Of a DNA stretch of 64,000 nt, positions 1 through 13,300 are shown piece after piece. Within the stretch, counting starts at the first letter, position 1. The number at the start of each line of letters is the position of its first letter. This DNA is from Prosopocoilus inquinatus. Taxonomy: Eukaryota > Arthropoda > Insecta > Coleoptera > Lucanidae. The position numbers were made by a program, and so were the translations under genes. The stretch lies in assembly GCA_036172665.1 (NCBI GenBank), contig CM069870.1:40940001-41004000 (forward strand), written 5' to 3'. Under the pieces are notes generated by a model. The model was not told the DNA's origin, searched no databases, and saw only the letters and a list, made by a program, of their open reading frames with translations.

Positions 1-2357
1 CATTGTTGCTGCTACTCTTTCGCTGAATACTTGAGTGCACATCTTTACCTTCATTTTTGGAATCTTCTCGGGATTTACATGGCATTCTGTAAGCTTTGGC
101 AACAGTCTTGTTTCATCAACTCCTTGGTCTATTGTGTATAATTCCCTTATATGCCTCCATTTTGCAACTGCAGCTTTTCCATTTAAGACGTATCGTACAT
201 TTTTTGTGAGTAAATTATTTCGTATACCTTTCAAGAGATGGGGCGGGTCGAACATAGGGGTTACCTGAATTCCATTAACTTCAAAGAAGTTTCCACGCCT
301 TTCTTCTCCTTTTTTCAAATATTGTACTCTAGTATCTTCTACCAACTGTTTAATTGCAGCTTCATTAGATTTTCCTTGGTCGCAAATAGTACATACTATT
401 TTTACATCTGGTGTTAGTTTCAAAATAATTTCTTTAATCAAACACATCAACCGTGAACTTTTTACACTGCCCTGTGTGAAAGCATAAGCTACCGGTTGCT
501 TATATTTTTTTACAGTACCGCGAATCATAAAAACTAAAACATGATCGGCGAGCTTGCTGCTTCCTCTTCCGTCTCCGTAATCTTCAAAGCCACTTATGAA
601 ATCATGTTTTTCGTTATAATGTACATTAGGCAGTATACTCATTTCATCAAATATCAATGAACAGTATCTATGTTGTGCTGGTAACTTTGACACAGACTGT
701 TTCAAATTTTGTAACAGTAAATCATTAACTCCTGCAGTTATAGGAATTTTTTGAAGCAAATTTCTCAATGTTTGTTTTGCAGGTAAGGTAAACAACCTTT
801 CCAAAAGTTTATATGCTTTTGGACTTTGTTTATATAGTGATAATGATAGTATCTTTTCGTCTAAAGTAAATCGCCTTCCTTTTGCTCTTTTATTGGATTC
901 GCGCATTTGAAGATTTGTAAAAATTTTTGCAGCTGGTGACATATTTGCAGCTACTTTATTAAAATAATCTTGATCGGTGAGTTTTTCAATTGCTTGTATT
1001 CTTGATTTAAAGCTTAGACACTTTCGATTGATTCTTCTCACTTGTCGCTTCAACGTTAAAGCTTCTCCATATATATATCTTGCCTTTGGTGTTAACTGGA
1101 TTTTGCGATGAACTCCCACACTTTCTAAAATGGATGCTCTCTCTCCTGAAATGGAAATTATGTAAGTCATTTAAATGAATTACATAGCAATAGACAAATT
1201 ACTGCTTGGTAGAATTATGTTGCCAACTGAACAGTTTTTAAAACCAACAGTTACCTTTTTGTTTTTTTACAAGAATTTAAATTACAAAAAAATTTGCTTC
1301 TATGGAATTCTCTTTGTTATCCTATACTGAAAATGTATTAATTATTTGTTCTTATTGTAACTTGTAACTGCACAGATTTTTTTTAGGCCTGCTTTTTATT
1401 TAAATACATAATTTTTCATCAAAATGTGTCTGCCCTGCTAAGCTAGGAAGTCAGTTCTGATAATTTTGTTTTCTGATTTTAGTACGTTTAAACATATCTT
1501 TGTATCATATTTAAACTATTCAATTCTAGCTTTACTTAAAGAAAACAGCATTATTATTATATTTTCTTTACCTCGTGATTTTCTTGGAGTAGAGAATGTT
1601 TGAAGATTATGTTCAGCCTCTATGATAGGTATTTCTTGATTCTGTATTATGTCATTTTGAGGTACTATTGGCTCAACAACCATATTATTAGCAGCTTCCT
1701 GAGCAAAATTAGTAGGATTCGAAGAACCTGAAAAAAAATTATGGTAATGAAGAAAACTCGTAAAAAAAGTATAGTGTTCAACTCGTCAAAATCATTTTCT
1801 TAAGCTCGCGAACATTACCAAACTTGGGTTCGCCTCATCTGGTAAATTGTTCTCTCGCTCAAAAAATGTCACTTTCATCACTCGTTCTACAATATACTAT
1901 TTTCTTTCAAACCATGTCATTGCCTATCTACTGTTGGAGTCAATTGTCAGAAATAAAAAGTTTGAAGCATGTGTTGATTGTACTTACTATTCAGAAACAA
2001 TTTTGGAACAGCTTTATAATTTATTCTATTCTTATCTGGCATCAAATCCTTTTCTTCAAAATGGTTTTTACAAATACGTTTCTTGTTATACACCTCCACA
2101 GGTTCGACCCCTAACAAATCGCCACCCACAAGATTGATCCAAAGTAATAGTCAGTGCAAGTCCTTCCGTGGATTTGGAAAGCGATGTCTCTCAGTACCTG
2201 TAATAAGAAATATTATCACTTGCAGTTTATTAAAACCCACGGAATCGAATTAAAACTGAACAATTAGAAACATTTGTCGCCATTAACTGAAAGCAACAGT
2301 CTATTTTTACTTACCAGAGTAAGTACAACCAATAACACAGCATTTGTGAATCCCCAT
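1..2357 (-). pseudogene. THAP-domain P-element-type transposase, 5' four exons, one nonsense codon, runs off the left edge
   Basis: Four minus-strand exons join in phase with GT-AG borders: 2357-2315, 2197-1988, 1727-1572 and 1145-1. Exon 1 starts with ATG at 2357 and gives MGIHKCCVIGC, the first Cys pair of a C2CH THAP zinc finger. Exon 2 supplies the rest (RFPNP, then RICKNHF and AVPKLF). Exon 4 stays open for 381 codons to the edge and carries P-element/THAP9 transposase motifs: IFDEM (candidate first catalytic Asp, codon 646-648), CDQGKSN (second Asp, about 379-381) and FDPPHLLKGIRNN, which precedes the GTP-binding insertion in this family. The role would be cut-and-paste transposition of its own element, or a domesticated derivative. 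The oddity is an in-frame TGA at 2153-2151 inside the THAP domain, where CGA (Arg) would fit; this is a likely CpG decay mutation. The long intact exon 4 shows that the copy is young or was recently constrained. The C-terminal catalytic Glu/Asp would lie outside the window. Confidence 0.88.
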
Positions 2358-4730
2358 TGCGAGACACTTTTCAAATAAACTGAAATTAATAAAGACAATA
2401 TTACATCGATTAGTAAAAATAAATAAAGAAAAAATACACCTACCTTATAACCTAACTAAAATAAAGTATCTACAAAGTTTATATTACAAACACACACACA
2501 AATAAACAAAAACAACCGAAGTTTATAGTACCTACACACACACACAATACACGCAACACACCAACAATACAAAAACCACACAACAACACAAACGAAATCA
2601 GAAAATAATAACACGTGGAACACAAAACTACATGAACGAAGTAAACACAAATCAGAAATCACTGGATCCGGATGAACCATAAACACATTGCGGGTACCGT
2701 ACCAGCGCCAAATTCAAAAATGCGATTCGAGCGCCATTTACGGCTGGCAGCAAAAGTAAGAACACTCATTCTGAATTTGTTATTAAAGATATTACCTCAA
2801 CTCAAAACAACAGCTTTTCAAAATGGCGCAAGGTCACTCAATCTGCACCACCGAGATCAAAGGTGCCGACCGCTTTTGTCACTTCTGGTTATTCTGTGGT
2901 AGCAGACAGCACATGTGCGTGACAAAGTGCGCGATACTCAACGCGCCATTCGTTTTGCCATACAAAAGGCTCGCGTCGAACTGGTTTTCAGTAATACACG
3001 TTATATGGCATGGCGCCCTCCAGGAGTACAACTCGATGCTTTCGAATATGCATTTATTACCGCAAATTAAATGCGATCAGTGTCAAGGACAAATACCCAT
3101 TGCCATAGATAGAGGAGTAAATAGATCAATTGGGTGGCGGCAATGTATATATAAAGTTAGTGCATCCACCGAACAGAGTATTTACTGATAGAGAAAAATG
3201 TTTTGATTGTAAAGAATTTAAACTGAATGGTTAAGTGGAAATGTTAAATCGAACTATTCGAGAAGCACTAATGTGTAGTGCAGGTCAGGGATGGGCACTA
3301 AGCAAGGAAGTGTACCTCCACCATGATAAACGTTATAAATGTGACCGTTGTACTTATTAAGTATTTATTTTCCTTGTGCTTTTCTATAAATGAATTTTCG
3401 GTTATCTGACGCAATGAAGGATGGAATTGAAAGCGGAGGTAGCTCGCTCGATGCACCGAGAGCATCGCTGGTGTAGGTGAATAACGTGAAAGCTGGGAAG
3501 ACCACCTGGTGAATACACACTGTGTCCACATTTCGTTGCTCACCATTGGCATCTCGGTTGTTAGAAAACATAGAGCAACAGTTAAATGGGAAATGTGTCA
3601 TGTGCCTCCCCTTCAATTTTTCCTGAGGTGTTAAGAAAGGCTGCCACTTAGATTGAAGGGATGGCAAGGACCTTTTTTTTTTTATTGTGTGGAGGTAAAC
3701 TCTGCTTCTTAGGCCGGTGGTACAGCAGGGCACAGGGCTCTGGCAGCTTGACTGGACAATATTTTAAAGTAATAAAAGGGACCCCCGAAGATTTCCAAAT
3801 TATTTATTTGTTTTATTTTGTGCCTTAGGAATAAATGAATGATGAGGTGATTTGACCTAAATAGTATGAAGGCAAACAGTTCGTATGACACTCACGAATC
3901 CGGAAATACTGCACTCCGATGGGGCTCCTTCCTGGAGGACGTTAGCTTGAGTCCCTGCGGGGACAACTAGGTGCAGGTTGCTCCGGTCGAATGGTGTGCA
4001 GGTGGAAAATTCATCTTGAGGAAAATAAATTCGGGCAATGATCGCCAGAAACTCACCTGTGGCCACGTGACAATTGAAATTTCGGCAAGGCGCAGGTGGT
4101 CGGGAGGCGTGAGCCCGGATTGTAGCGTAAGATTGGCTCGTTATAAAAAATTTTAGTTCTGTAGGATAATTAGGGGAAAAATTAATTAAAGAAATAAAAT
4201 GAAAAAAGGACTTACATTCATTCTTGAAAACTACAAAGTTGGGAGCACGTGCATGCCGATACGTGGTGAAAGCATAACTCGTTGAACACGTCTTTCCGGT
4301 GGACCCAGTGGACCATTTTTTTTTTTAATTAAGAAACGCGGAAAATTTAAAATTACCTGAGTTATAGGCAGACAAACAGACAGCAGAGTTAGAAGGGTAA
4401 GCACATTAGTGTGGGTCAGAACGTGGTTACTGGTCAATAGATGGCAGAAGAGTAAAATTCTGGGAAATTTAAACTTAAAATTAACTTATGATAACAGTAA
4501 TAACTAAGCTTAAAATTAGTATGTAATTGAAAAATTAGTAATAACAAAAAAAAAGTGGCGTCACAAATGTTTTGCAGAATTCAATGCTCACAACAAAGAT
4601 CATTTCAAATTCACCGTAACTTTTTTAAATTTTATTTAAGATAATTTAATAAAACTAAAATTTGACGATTTCAATATTCCTCGATAACTTGATAACACCT
4701 CATGTGACCTCTTCTAAACTTTTATAAAAC
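2358..4730. other. Upstream and intergenic DNA without a recognised gene
   Basis: This stretch lies upstream of the THAP transposase start. It contains a CA/AC-rich low-complexity patch at about 2485-2600 and two islands of higher GC (about 2660-3010 and 3880-4130). The islands have short open frames on both strands, but I recognise no protein, and composition alone does not justify a gene call. The 2360-2800 part may include the transposase promoter or the element terminus, but I could not identify a terminal inverted repeat. Confidence 0.4.
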
Positions 4731-4733
4731 TAA

Positions 4734-6013
4734 TGGCCGGTTTCACAAAGCTTCATTAAATATTTAAGTTCCGATTAACTCTGCAACGGATGATTAAATA
4801 GGAAAACAACTGCATTTAACGATGATTACTAAACGGCTCGCTCTGTAATCGGTCATCAAATAGTCTTAATGCTCCGTTAAGTGTTTCACAAAGGTCGATT
4901 AAGAGATAACGCTTCGTTTACTTCTGTCTAATCAGGAGATTAATCGATAGAATTCCAGCGATTAAAAAGTAACGAGTGAATTTTCCATAGTTATTATAAC
5001 GCTTTTTTGATATAAAAATTCCACTTATATATCTAAAAAATATTATAATTTTATTTAAAAATGTAACGTACCTTAAATATGAAAAATAATGACATTTCTG
5101 TACTTTTTCCTCACTTATTATATTATATATTACGATACTATTTTGGAAATTATTTTCAACAACAAACAATTCAAAATTATTTCAAAATGTCTGCAACGTC
5201 ACTTTCTTCTCTGACGATAAAGACCTACCTACCTTAAGGTAGGATTCATTTTATAAAAGACAGAAATAATCCTTTTAAAAATTTGGATGATAATGAATTT
5301 AACGTTTCGCTTTTCCAAAGGAGTTATGAAACTCTCTTTGGTCCCACACTAGAACCTGCAACAAACAAAAATAAATTTATTTTATGGTACAAATCAGTTG
5401 CTGATAAACTTACGTTATTATCCACTGAAATATTTCAACAGCTGATTTCTGATTCTTTCAGAAACCATCGTGTCACTCGTTTTATTGCAAGGCAAAGCAA
5501 ACAGTTAATTAAACTGCCAATAGAAGAAGCTTCGCAAGTTAACATTAGGTTTTTCTCATTGGCACCACAGATGGTATCCCATGTTAAAATTATTTCACCT
5601 GGTGGTAATCCCGCTGAACTGTACCACAACAGAAAATGTGTCTGCCATATATGTTCAAGTAATTCAATTGCACTAAAGTTTCCTTCCTCCTTTCTTTTTT
5701 CCTTTTTCATTTTTAAAAATCACTAACTACACTAATGCGAAGAATTTAAGATGTATTTATTTAATATGAGTTTCTAACCTCACACTACCTTCACTTACCT
5801 GACTGCAGGTCTGACGCCATGCCGGACAGATTACTTAAAGCGGTGTCAAAGTGGCAATTTTTCGATGTTGCCAAACGTAAACTCCAATTAGTTAATCAGA
5901 GATTAACATAATAGTTTTTTGTTTTGTGAAACAGCATCAAATTTTTAACACTGATTAAATTTAACGGTTAATTAGTTAATCAACGCTTTCACAAAGCTTT
6001 GTGAAACCGGCCA
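4734..6013. mobile_element. Harbinger-like DNA transposon, 1.28 kb, probably non-autonomous
   Basis: The two ends are perfect 20-bp inverted repeats: TGGCCGGTTTCACAAAGCTT at 4734-4753 and its complement at 5994-6013. Both sides are flanked by the trinucleotide TAA (4731-4733 and 6014-6016). A 3-bp TAA/TTA duplication is the signature of the PIF/Harbinger superfamily. The sub-terminal regions are rich in GATTAA/TTAATC steps on both sides, as expected for binding repeats. Inside, a plus-strand frame at 5283-5726 (147 codons, no early ATG) has no motif I recognise and lacks a DDE triad. The element is too short for an intact Harbinger transposase plus Myb-like pair, so it was most likely mobilised in trans. 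Confidence 0.82.
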
Positions 6014-6389
6014 TAAGTTTTGTTTTTCATATGGTACCCATATTAAATTTTAGGTTAGTTAGATAGTCTATAAAAAGAGCTTTTCAGCGATGTATAGGTA
6101 TGCGTGGCCAGGGCGTGAAACAGTAACTCACGACGAGGCCAGATCGTGAGGGTTGCCAACCAGTGGTTCCTATTCTGCTAGGTGTTGGAGCTGGGAGCGT
6201 AATGAAGATCCTAGCCAAGTGGAGCAGTCCAGTGTGCTGCTGGCAGTTTGGTGAACTGAAATTGTTTGAGTGGCCTAGTGTGCTGCTAACAGACTAGTGT
6301 ACGGAGCTTTGGCACCGTCAATGGAAACAAGAAGGATAAGAAAATTAGTAAATGTGAGAAACGTCTGCGAAAAGTAGAAAGCAGGCCTG

Positions 6390-7065
6390 GTATTGTTTAT
6401 ACCCAAGATAGCCCGTTAGTGGCTTGAAGTCCAGGAGTTTAGTTTTGAATATCGGCTTGGACATGTCATGGGTTTGGGTTGGCACACGTTGATGCCCTAA
6501 GTAGGAATCCGTTGTAGAGTGAGGAAGTTTGTCAAGTTGATTTAACGAAGGCCGATTGGTTGGTAGCTGCGCAGTTGCAAGATGACTCAATCTGTAGAAT
6601 AAGGAAGATTCTAGAAATCGTAGTTATGATTAGAGAAAATAAACAATATTTTCAGTGTTATGTTTTAAAGGAAGGAAAGGTCTGTCGAAAACTAGAAGAT
6701 GACAAAATGTTGACAATTGTGCCAAGGGATGTGCGTTGGTAAGTTTTCAAAATAAACCATGACGAAATGGGCCATTTTGGTACAGACAAAAAAACCTTGA
6801 AGAAGACGCAGCAGAACTATTGATTCACCGGAATGAGTAAATATGTGAATTTTGTTTATAAGTGAATGCATGTGTTACTTGTGTATAGTACAAGGGCCTA
6901 AGTAGGAAGAAGCAAGGAATGCTTTACCCAATTGAAAAGGTGGCCATTCCATTTCACACAGTGCATGCTGACCATCTTGGTCCGTTTGTAATATGCAGAT
7001 GGGGTCATAAGTTTCTATTATAATAATTGTTGATGGTTATACGAAGTTAGGTTGGAACATTTAGC
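6390..7065 (+). pseudogene. Ty3/gypsy pol remnant: end of RNase H and start of integrase
   Basis: Three plus-strand reading frames together give an ordered gypsy pol segment. The RNase H tail comes first (WLEVQEFSFEYRLG near 6410-6460, then LAHVDALSRNP near 6490-6530). A linker follows (AAQLQDDSICRIRKI from about 6565). The integrase zinc-finger start is next (DEMGHFGTDK, about 6757-6790), then the beginning of the catalytic core (EKVAIPFHTVHADHLGPF, about 6940-6990, and IIIVDGYTK, about 7020-7050). Frameshifts and stops occur at about 6417, 6490, 6740 and 6900, so it is non-functional. Only the first catalytic Asp region of the integrase is recognisable; the remainder is lost. Confidence 0.8.
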
Positions 7066-7119
7066 ACTTAAGAATGTTGTCAAGTTTAGATGGTCAATGG
7101 ACACAGAGACAGTGATAAT

Positions 7120-7470
7120 AATGCCCGAAACTTGTACTGTCTGCGCATTATTTGAGTCAAAGTGTAATGACGAGGTCATCAGCGCTAATACAGTGAAGGT
7201 GGCATCTGAGGGTTGTTCTGCCTGCATGCCATCTGAGTTGAGGCGTAATGATGCAGTGAAAGTGGCTCCCGAGGTCTGTTCTGCCTGCATGCCATTTAAG
7301 TGAGACGTAATGACGTAAGTGCTTATGAGGTACGCAATACTGATGAACATTAACCGAAGCCTGTACTGCCTGCTTACTGATTGCGTGTAGAACAAAGTTG
7401 TTAAGGTCTGAGGGTGAGAGTGTTGAGGCCGATACTGTCTGTTCATTCTGTATCTTTGACCCTTGTGTGG
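7120..7470. repeat. Degenerate short direct repeats
   Basis: A unit of about 60-65 bp is repeated in diverged form. The phrase TGTTCTGCCTGCATGCCAT occurs near 7215 and 7278, and weaker versions (ACTGTCTGC, TACTGCCTGC, ACTGTCTGTTC) occur near 7137, 7360 and 7434. Each is followed by a stretch resembling GTAATGAYG. Open frames appear on both strands only because of the repeats. The region follows the gypsy remnant and may be part of its 3' non-coding region. Confidence 0.5.
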
Positions 7471-8310
7471 TTTTAGTAAAAAGTCACCCTTTCAAGATTT
7501 AGTTATGATTTGTTTTAGCAAGTAAAACGGTGGCTAAATAGCAGGCCTAGGCGCATTTTAGGCGGAAGGTTTCGTTATGAGGAACTACTAATATGCTGAA
7601 GCGATCATAGTCGGAAAAAGTTCTAATCTTTAACGCGTCTGCCCTGTAAAAACAAAACAATAAACCAGTCGAAGTCCAAGAAACTTATGCGGCACGCAGT
7701 AACCACTACAGTTCTGGTCGATTGGATATAAAAATTTGTTTACATAACCGATTCATTTCGAAATAAACTCGCATACTTTTTGCAGTGATGGCGCTATAAT
7801 TGGTATGAATTAAATGTATTATGCCAGACTTTTTAAAAGGTACATTAAAGAATTATAATGTTTTCATAATTATTAATTTGAAAGAAACTATAAAGGCAAT
7901 AATGTTACACACGCAATTTATATCAAACAGTTGCTTCTGATGCAATGAGCGCGAGGGTGAGAGTGCCTCGGGCATAAAAGCCGTTCAGCGGCGACGTTGA
8001 AATCTATGCCGCGGCTTTGTTTATCTTTATACTGGTTTTTACCAGATATCCTAGGAATGTCCGACCCTTACTGAATAGTATGAGAACATACTAACAGCAG
8101 GATGGCCGAATGTCCGAAATTCCCACATCCCCACTGTGTCGACGATAACCTTGGTTTGCAGTATCAGTGAAATGCGTTGATAATCTGCGAGACCGGACCC
8201 ATCGTTGTTCTTTGTTTGTTTAAAAATAAGATGACTCCACTATTGGCGTCTTGAGTTTGTAAAATAAAGAATGTCTTACATTAAAAGTTGTATTAAGAGG
8301 ACGTGTTCGA
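7471..8310. other. Possible LTR or 3' untranslated remnant downstream of the gypsy fragment
   Basis: There is no coding similarity. A TATA-like CATAAAAG near 7972 is followed about 290 bp later by AATAAAGAATG near 8262. This order is what the U3-R-U5 of a long terminal repeat would show. No second copy is present in the window, so the LTR reading cannot be confirmed. Confidence 0.25.
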
Positions 8311-9784
8311 TTTTCTTTAATTTTTACTAGATTATCTAGCAAGCATATGATTCAATTCTTCGTAGGACAAGTAATCTTAAAATGCATGAATTTCACTAAA
8401 TTTCTGTAAATTGATACGCACGTTGACACGAACACGATTCCACTGACAAAATTGCTATTGAATGCCTACTTATATCATAAAGAAATCAAGTGCATTTTTC
8501 ACATTATGCAATCTTTCCTCAGAGAATCGTAAACAAATCGTTTTACAATTTTAGTTCAAGATTAAATGTTCATGTTTTGTGTTTTTTTCCTCGAAAGTCT
8601 ATTACTGCTGTGACGTATTCAACTATTTCAGTGACAACCCACAAGTTTACATGTGAATTTTTAATCCATTTTATCTCAAAAACTATACAAGGTAGACCCC
8701 CCCCCACCATTTTATAGTTTTGAGAAAATTAAGGTTACAGTTAACTGAAAAATAAGTTTGTGGATATATTAACTTCATCTGAACACTTCGAAAGAAAAAG
8801 CATGCTTATTTAAAGAACTACTATGGGATTTACAAATATTATTTCTTTTGGCTCTGTTTTTTTTTTGAAAAAATCGCGTTTGGTTCCTTTCCGATAAATT
8901 TACAGTTTTGTACATGGATCTTTTTACACGATGTTTATGATGTTTTAATCTTTTTAAATATAATAACTACCGTCATAGAAATCTGTTAACATGCAAAATT
9001 TTCCGTTAAGTATAGAATTTATTATTTTTTAAGGTAAGAAAAATTTGTTTTCATACAATTTCGGTGTCAATAAGGCAACTAATTACATTGAAAAACAGTT
9101 TACTTATATTTTTAGTTTAATAAACTAACTACTTAAACAAAGTAAACAAATAGCTAGTAAGCTTCAGTATATAACTTCAACAGAAGTAGAACAACACACT
9201 ATTAACAAACTAATCTGTAATTTGTGTCAAACAACTTGTTACTCTTTCCAAAAGAGCAGTTTGGCGTTTGGAGATATTTAGTCTAACTAATATTTTATTA
9301 TACGAGGCGTTTATCTCAAAAAACTCTCTTTGGCGATTCGTACCTTTTAGATAAGCAATATTCAATTTTGTTTTTTAAAGAGCTGTTTGTGACTAACGGG
9401 TCGGACACTTATTCTGAATCAGCCTGTATATGAATACACCGGGTGCATTCAAAAATTTAAATTTCTCGCTCAAACCGGACGAAAAATTATCTTTTCTTAC
9501 TATTATTTAACCGTTTACAGGTGGTTTATAGGTTTATGCGCTTCAAAATCTGTGGTGAACAGTTAATTTTAAGTTTAAGCCAAGCTTTATAGCTTTAAAT
9601 CTGAACAAAACATTGAATATGTTTTTAAAATTAACGTTAAGTTGGTTAGGAGTTACAAAATAATTATATAACGATAATCCACGCAAAGTATGTTATATTT
9701 GGTATCATTTTGAAGCATTTTTTATTTCTTATGTAAATGTAGGTCAATTGACAATGCATAGGGTGCATTGTGTGTGCATTCAGT
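8311..9784. other. AT-rich intergenic DNA, nothing recognised
   Basis: Only short open frames occur on either strand. A C9-type homopolymer lies near 8699. I see no coding, RNA or transposon signature. Confidence 0.5.
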
Positions 9785-9907
9785 AGGTCTGTTTGTTACC
9801 CTGCACTAGTTACACTCAAAGTATTTTTGTCTTGTTCTAACCTCATACATTAATACGAGATGAAGATAGTTTGAGTGTGCATTAGTGCAGAATAACAAAC
9901 AGACTTA
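9785..9907. mobile_element. Hairpin MITE, first copy of a two-copy family
   Basis: Left arm AGGTCTGTTTGTTACCCTGC pairs with right arm GCAGAATAACAAACAGACTT; the stem continues inward through CACTAGT/ATTAGTG and ACACTCAAA/TTTGAGTGT. The loop-side phrase ACGAGATGAAGATA (about 9855) recurs at 55396-55520 as ACGAGATGGAGATA in the same stem position, so the two are copies of one family. Confidence 0.65.
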
Positions 9908-10312
9908 TCGATTCCACCGGTATAAAAGATTGCACCAGGTCGAAACCCATCTCTAATTTGAGGAATAAAAATTTATGTAAAGCTTGTTTAGATAAATAAA
10001 TGCACATTTACGTAGATCAAAAATTTATTTACAGCTCAATTAAAAATTTCCTTTTCTTATACATATTTCGTAATTAAAATATTTTATTAATTTGAGAACC
10101 TTAAATGGAAAAAAAATATTTACACAAATCGTGTTTTGATTGCACAATTCGTTTGTATAAAAAATTTCAAGTACAAAATACAACTCCACATTTACTGTTC
10201 GGTGCACATTTTCAATTTTGCTTACAGAGTAATTTTAGATGCTTTTTAAGGAAATGATTATACGTGTATTTAGTTTCTCTTTAGCGTTGTGCAATTTCTA
10301 ATCTTATTAATT

Positions 10313-13300
10313 ATGTTGCTTGAAAGAAACTTTTTGTTGTTCTTATTATTCTTTATGAAGGACTGTCTTTGTAATAATCAGACGATATTTATTTTAAACG
10401 CCAAAAAGTCAGTGCATGTTGTAAGCGATAAATTTTTAAGTGTATCATTGGATCCAGCTGTTTTATTGAGTGGCTTAAATGTTAGGTAAGCAGATTAAAA
10501 ATATTTGGTACATAATATATTTGAGTTTGAAGTTGTATGAGGCCCTCGACCACTCATAGTGAAGATATAAATGTTAAACAGAAGGAGAGGATAAAATCTC
10601 AGATCTTCTCCACTGCTAACTTTTTTAATATCAACTTTACGCAAGAAAGTTATTCTTTATAAAAAGTTCTGTTTTTCGAGAAACTTCGGAAACAATGCTT
10701 AAATTTTGAATTACAGTCTGCTTAAAAAATTCAAAATGTTTTAATTTTATGTAGCAAATTAAAGTACCGTTTTCATTATTGATTTTAGGCAAGAAAATGT
10801 GCTTTAAAAATTCTGCTGTCTAAACAACTTCAGAAATCACACGTTCATTTATGTTTTTTGACTAACGTGTGTTTAAAATAGACACAGCACATCAATAGGA
10901 ATTGTAATTTATTTTAACACATTTTTATTTTGCCTGGTTCCAAAATCGAGAAACAGTATGTCCGTGATATCCAAATTCTTTTAAGGCAGTATGTTTTAAC
11001 TTTCCATTTTCATAGTTTTTCACTGCGTTACAGCAAAAACTGAAATACTGCATGACGCGTAATTTTGGTCATTTCTTGTTTTTTGATAACTTCTTGTATA
11101 ATTATTTATGTTCGTTATCTTGAAGGCAGAACAGAAGTCACAGCGGGTGTTCTGTTCATTTTTACAATTTAACATCAACCTTTTTGCTACTAATAAACGG
11201 CAATAAAATTTCACCAATTTAAACATATTATATGGGTAAGTAATTGTAGCATATTAGTTCCTGGATTAAATTTAATTTATCAATAATTTTAAGTTAAGTT
11301 GATTCTTGTTCGATGAAAGTTCTTTTTGTTCGTTTCAAGATTTCAAAAAAAAAAAACTGTTTACTTACAATAATTTTAAGAAAAGACACCAAATGTGACG
11401 ACAGTTTTTCTATTAATCGAGTTTACTGCTAATAGTGTTTTGTACGACTCCTTCACATCCAATACTGATTCGGTTCCATCGATTTTTTTTAATAATCGGA
11501 ATGGTTCACGGGACTTAATCGTATCATGAAAAAGATCAATCGCATATTTTTAGAAGGAAACATTTCCATAACATTTCATCAAATAAATCCGTTCTTCCTT
11601 GGTCAACTTTCTTGCTAATGATCATGCTAAATATTAAAACTCATCTGAAAAAAATATTAATTGTTTGTTCTCTAAGAATACAAGATTTGTTAAAAAATTA
11701 TCCAAGGTAACGGTTTCTCGAAAAGCATTCCATAATAAATACGTTACTTTGATTTCTGCAACTTAAATTAACAAATTTGGATTTTTTAAACAGACTGTAG
11801 TTAAGCATTGTTTTTGAAGTTTCTTAACAACCAGAACTTTTTGTAAAAATAAGTTTTTGAGTAAAGTTGATATTAAGAAAGCCTTTCCTTTTGCCAAGTC
11901 GATCCGTGGACACACCGTTTATATGTTTCGCTTTTACATAATGGAAATTAAAAAAAATTAAACTAAGGCCATCTTCAGAAAAAAGTAAAACACCGGGAGT
12001 TAACAAATTAACATAATGAAATAATTAAAAAAGCTCAAGAATTCAGTAAACTAAGAATTGGAGGCATGGTAGCCACGTGTTTTAGCGAAAGCGGGAAAAC
12101 GTTCAGCCTGTTCCATTAACACTCTGGATTTGGTATCGATATAGCAGGCGTCGTGTGAAAACAGTCTAGCACGTATTTATTAAAATTGGCATTTTTTTTT
12201 ATTACCAACGTGAACAAGAATCGATTATTTTGTAATCTATTTGTTCTTTTTAGTGGCGCATCCCTATTATTAACTAGCAATCTCAAGCCAGCCTATGTTC
12301 GACTAGCGGGCTCTTCTATAGAATTTCTTCAATTCATCGAAGACGAAGCAACAACCACATCCCAAATAACGGATAAGGTACTATCCCTAACAATAACTCC
12401 TTTTCAACGCGATTCTCTAAACGAATGGTTTATAAATACAAAATTAGTCCCCATATTCGTAATTAACGACAAATATGGACTACGTGGAAAACTTGATACC
12501 AAAACCATATTCTTTTTGTTGGGACTCTCAAATAAAATTAATGTCAGTTGCCTTTGGCAATTTGGATTTGGTGAGTTTCCTTTATTTTCCAGACACTTAT
12601 TTCACAAACGTAGACAATTGTTTTAGATTCCTCCCAAAAGCAAGTAACTCAATACATCGAAGAAATAAAATCGATTAGGAACGATTTGAACTCTTTGCCA
12701 AGCGAAGCGAAAATTTGGAGAATTGTAGGAGGTGATATTAGTGCATTGCAATACACAAGCTCTGAAAATTTTAGTCAAATTCTTCGCGCCTTAGAAGGAG
12801 TTGCACACTCAGTCATGTGCGAAAAGTATTTATGATTTGATTTAGTAAATTAACCGTGGATATAAAATTTTGCTCTTCAGTAAACAAGACGAGAAATTTT
12901 TTCCACAAGATGATGCTATAACAAACCTATTGTCTGCTCCTACAAAACCTAAGTTATCTGTTTGGACGACGGCACCTAAAAATAAAGATCCAATTTCTTT
13001 TGCGTCTGGTATACTTTGGGCGAAGCAGATTGGAGAAGCGGCAAATAAAGGTTTTAGTGTAGTCTTTCGACAACCGCGAGTTTACGAATTTTTCATTGAC
13101 ACACCTGCAAGTATAATTTATATTCATTTTGTGAAGACGTGACCAAATATTTTTTTTAGGTATATTGGATCTCAGTGCTTCATAAAAAGCTAATGGGAAT
13201 AAATATTTTGGATATCAGAGCCAATAATAATCGAAAAGCTGATATTAATGTTTACGCACATTGCACCAAAAGACAAAATAATTTCTCAAGAAGAGGTGCA

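Noticed and set aside
35..268. Plus-strand 77-codon frame at the left edge
   Set aside because: It is antisense to the transposase exon 4, which has clear P-element motifs.
3298..4066. Overlapping minus-strand frames with splice-like sites in GC-richer DNA
   Set aside because: No residue pattern of a known family and no consistent exon chain; composition alone is not enough.
7018..7446. 142-codon minus-strand protein
   Set aside because: It runs through degenerate direct repeats, has an internally repetitive sequence by that cause only, and shows no domain.
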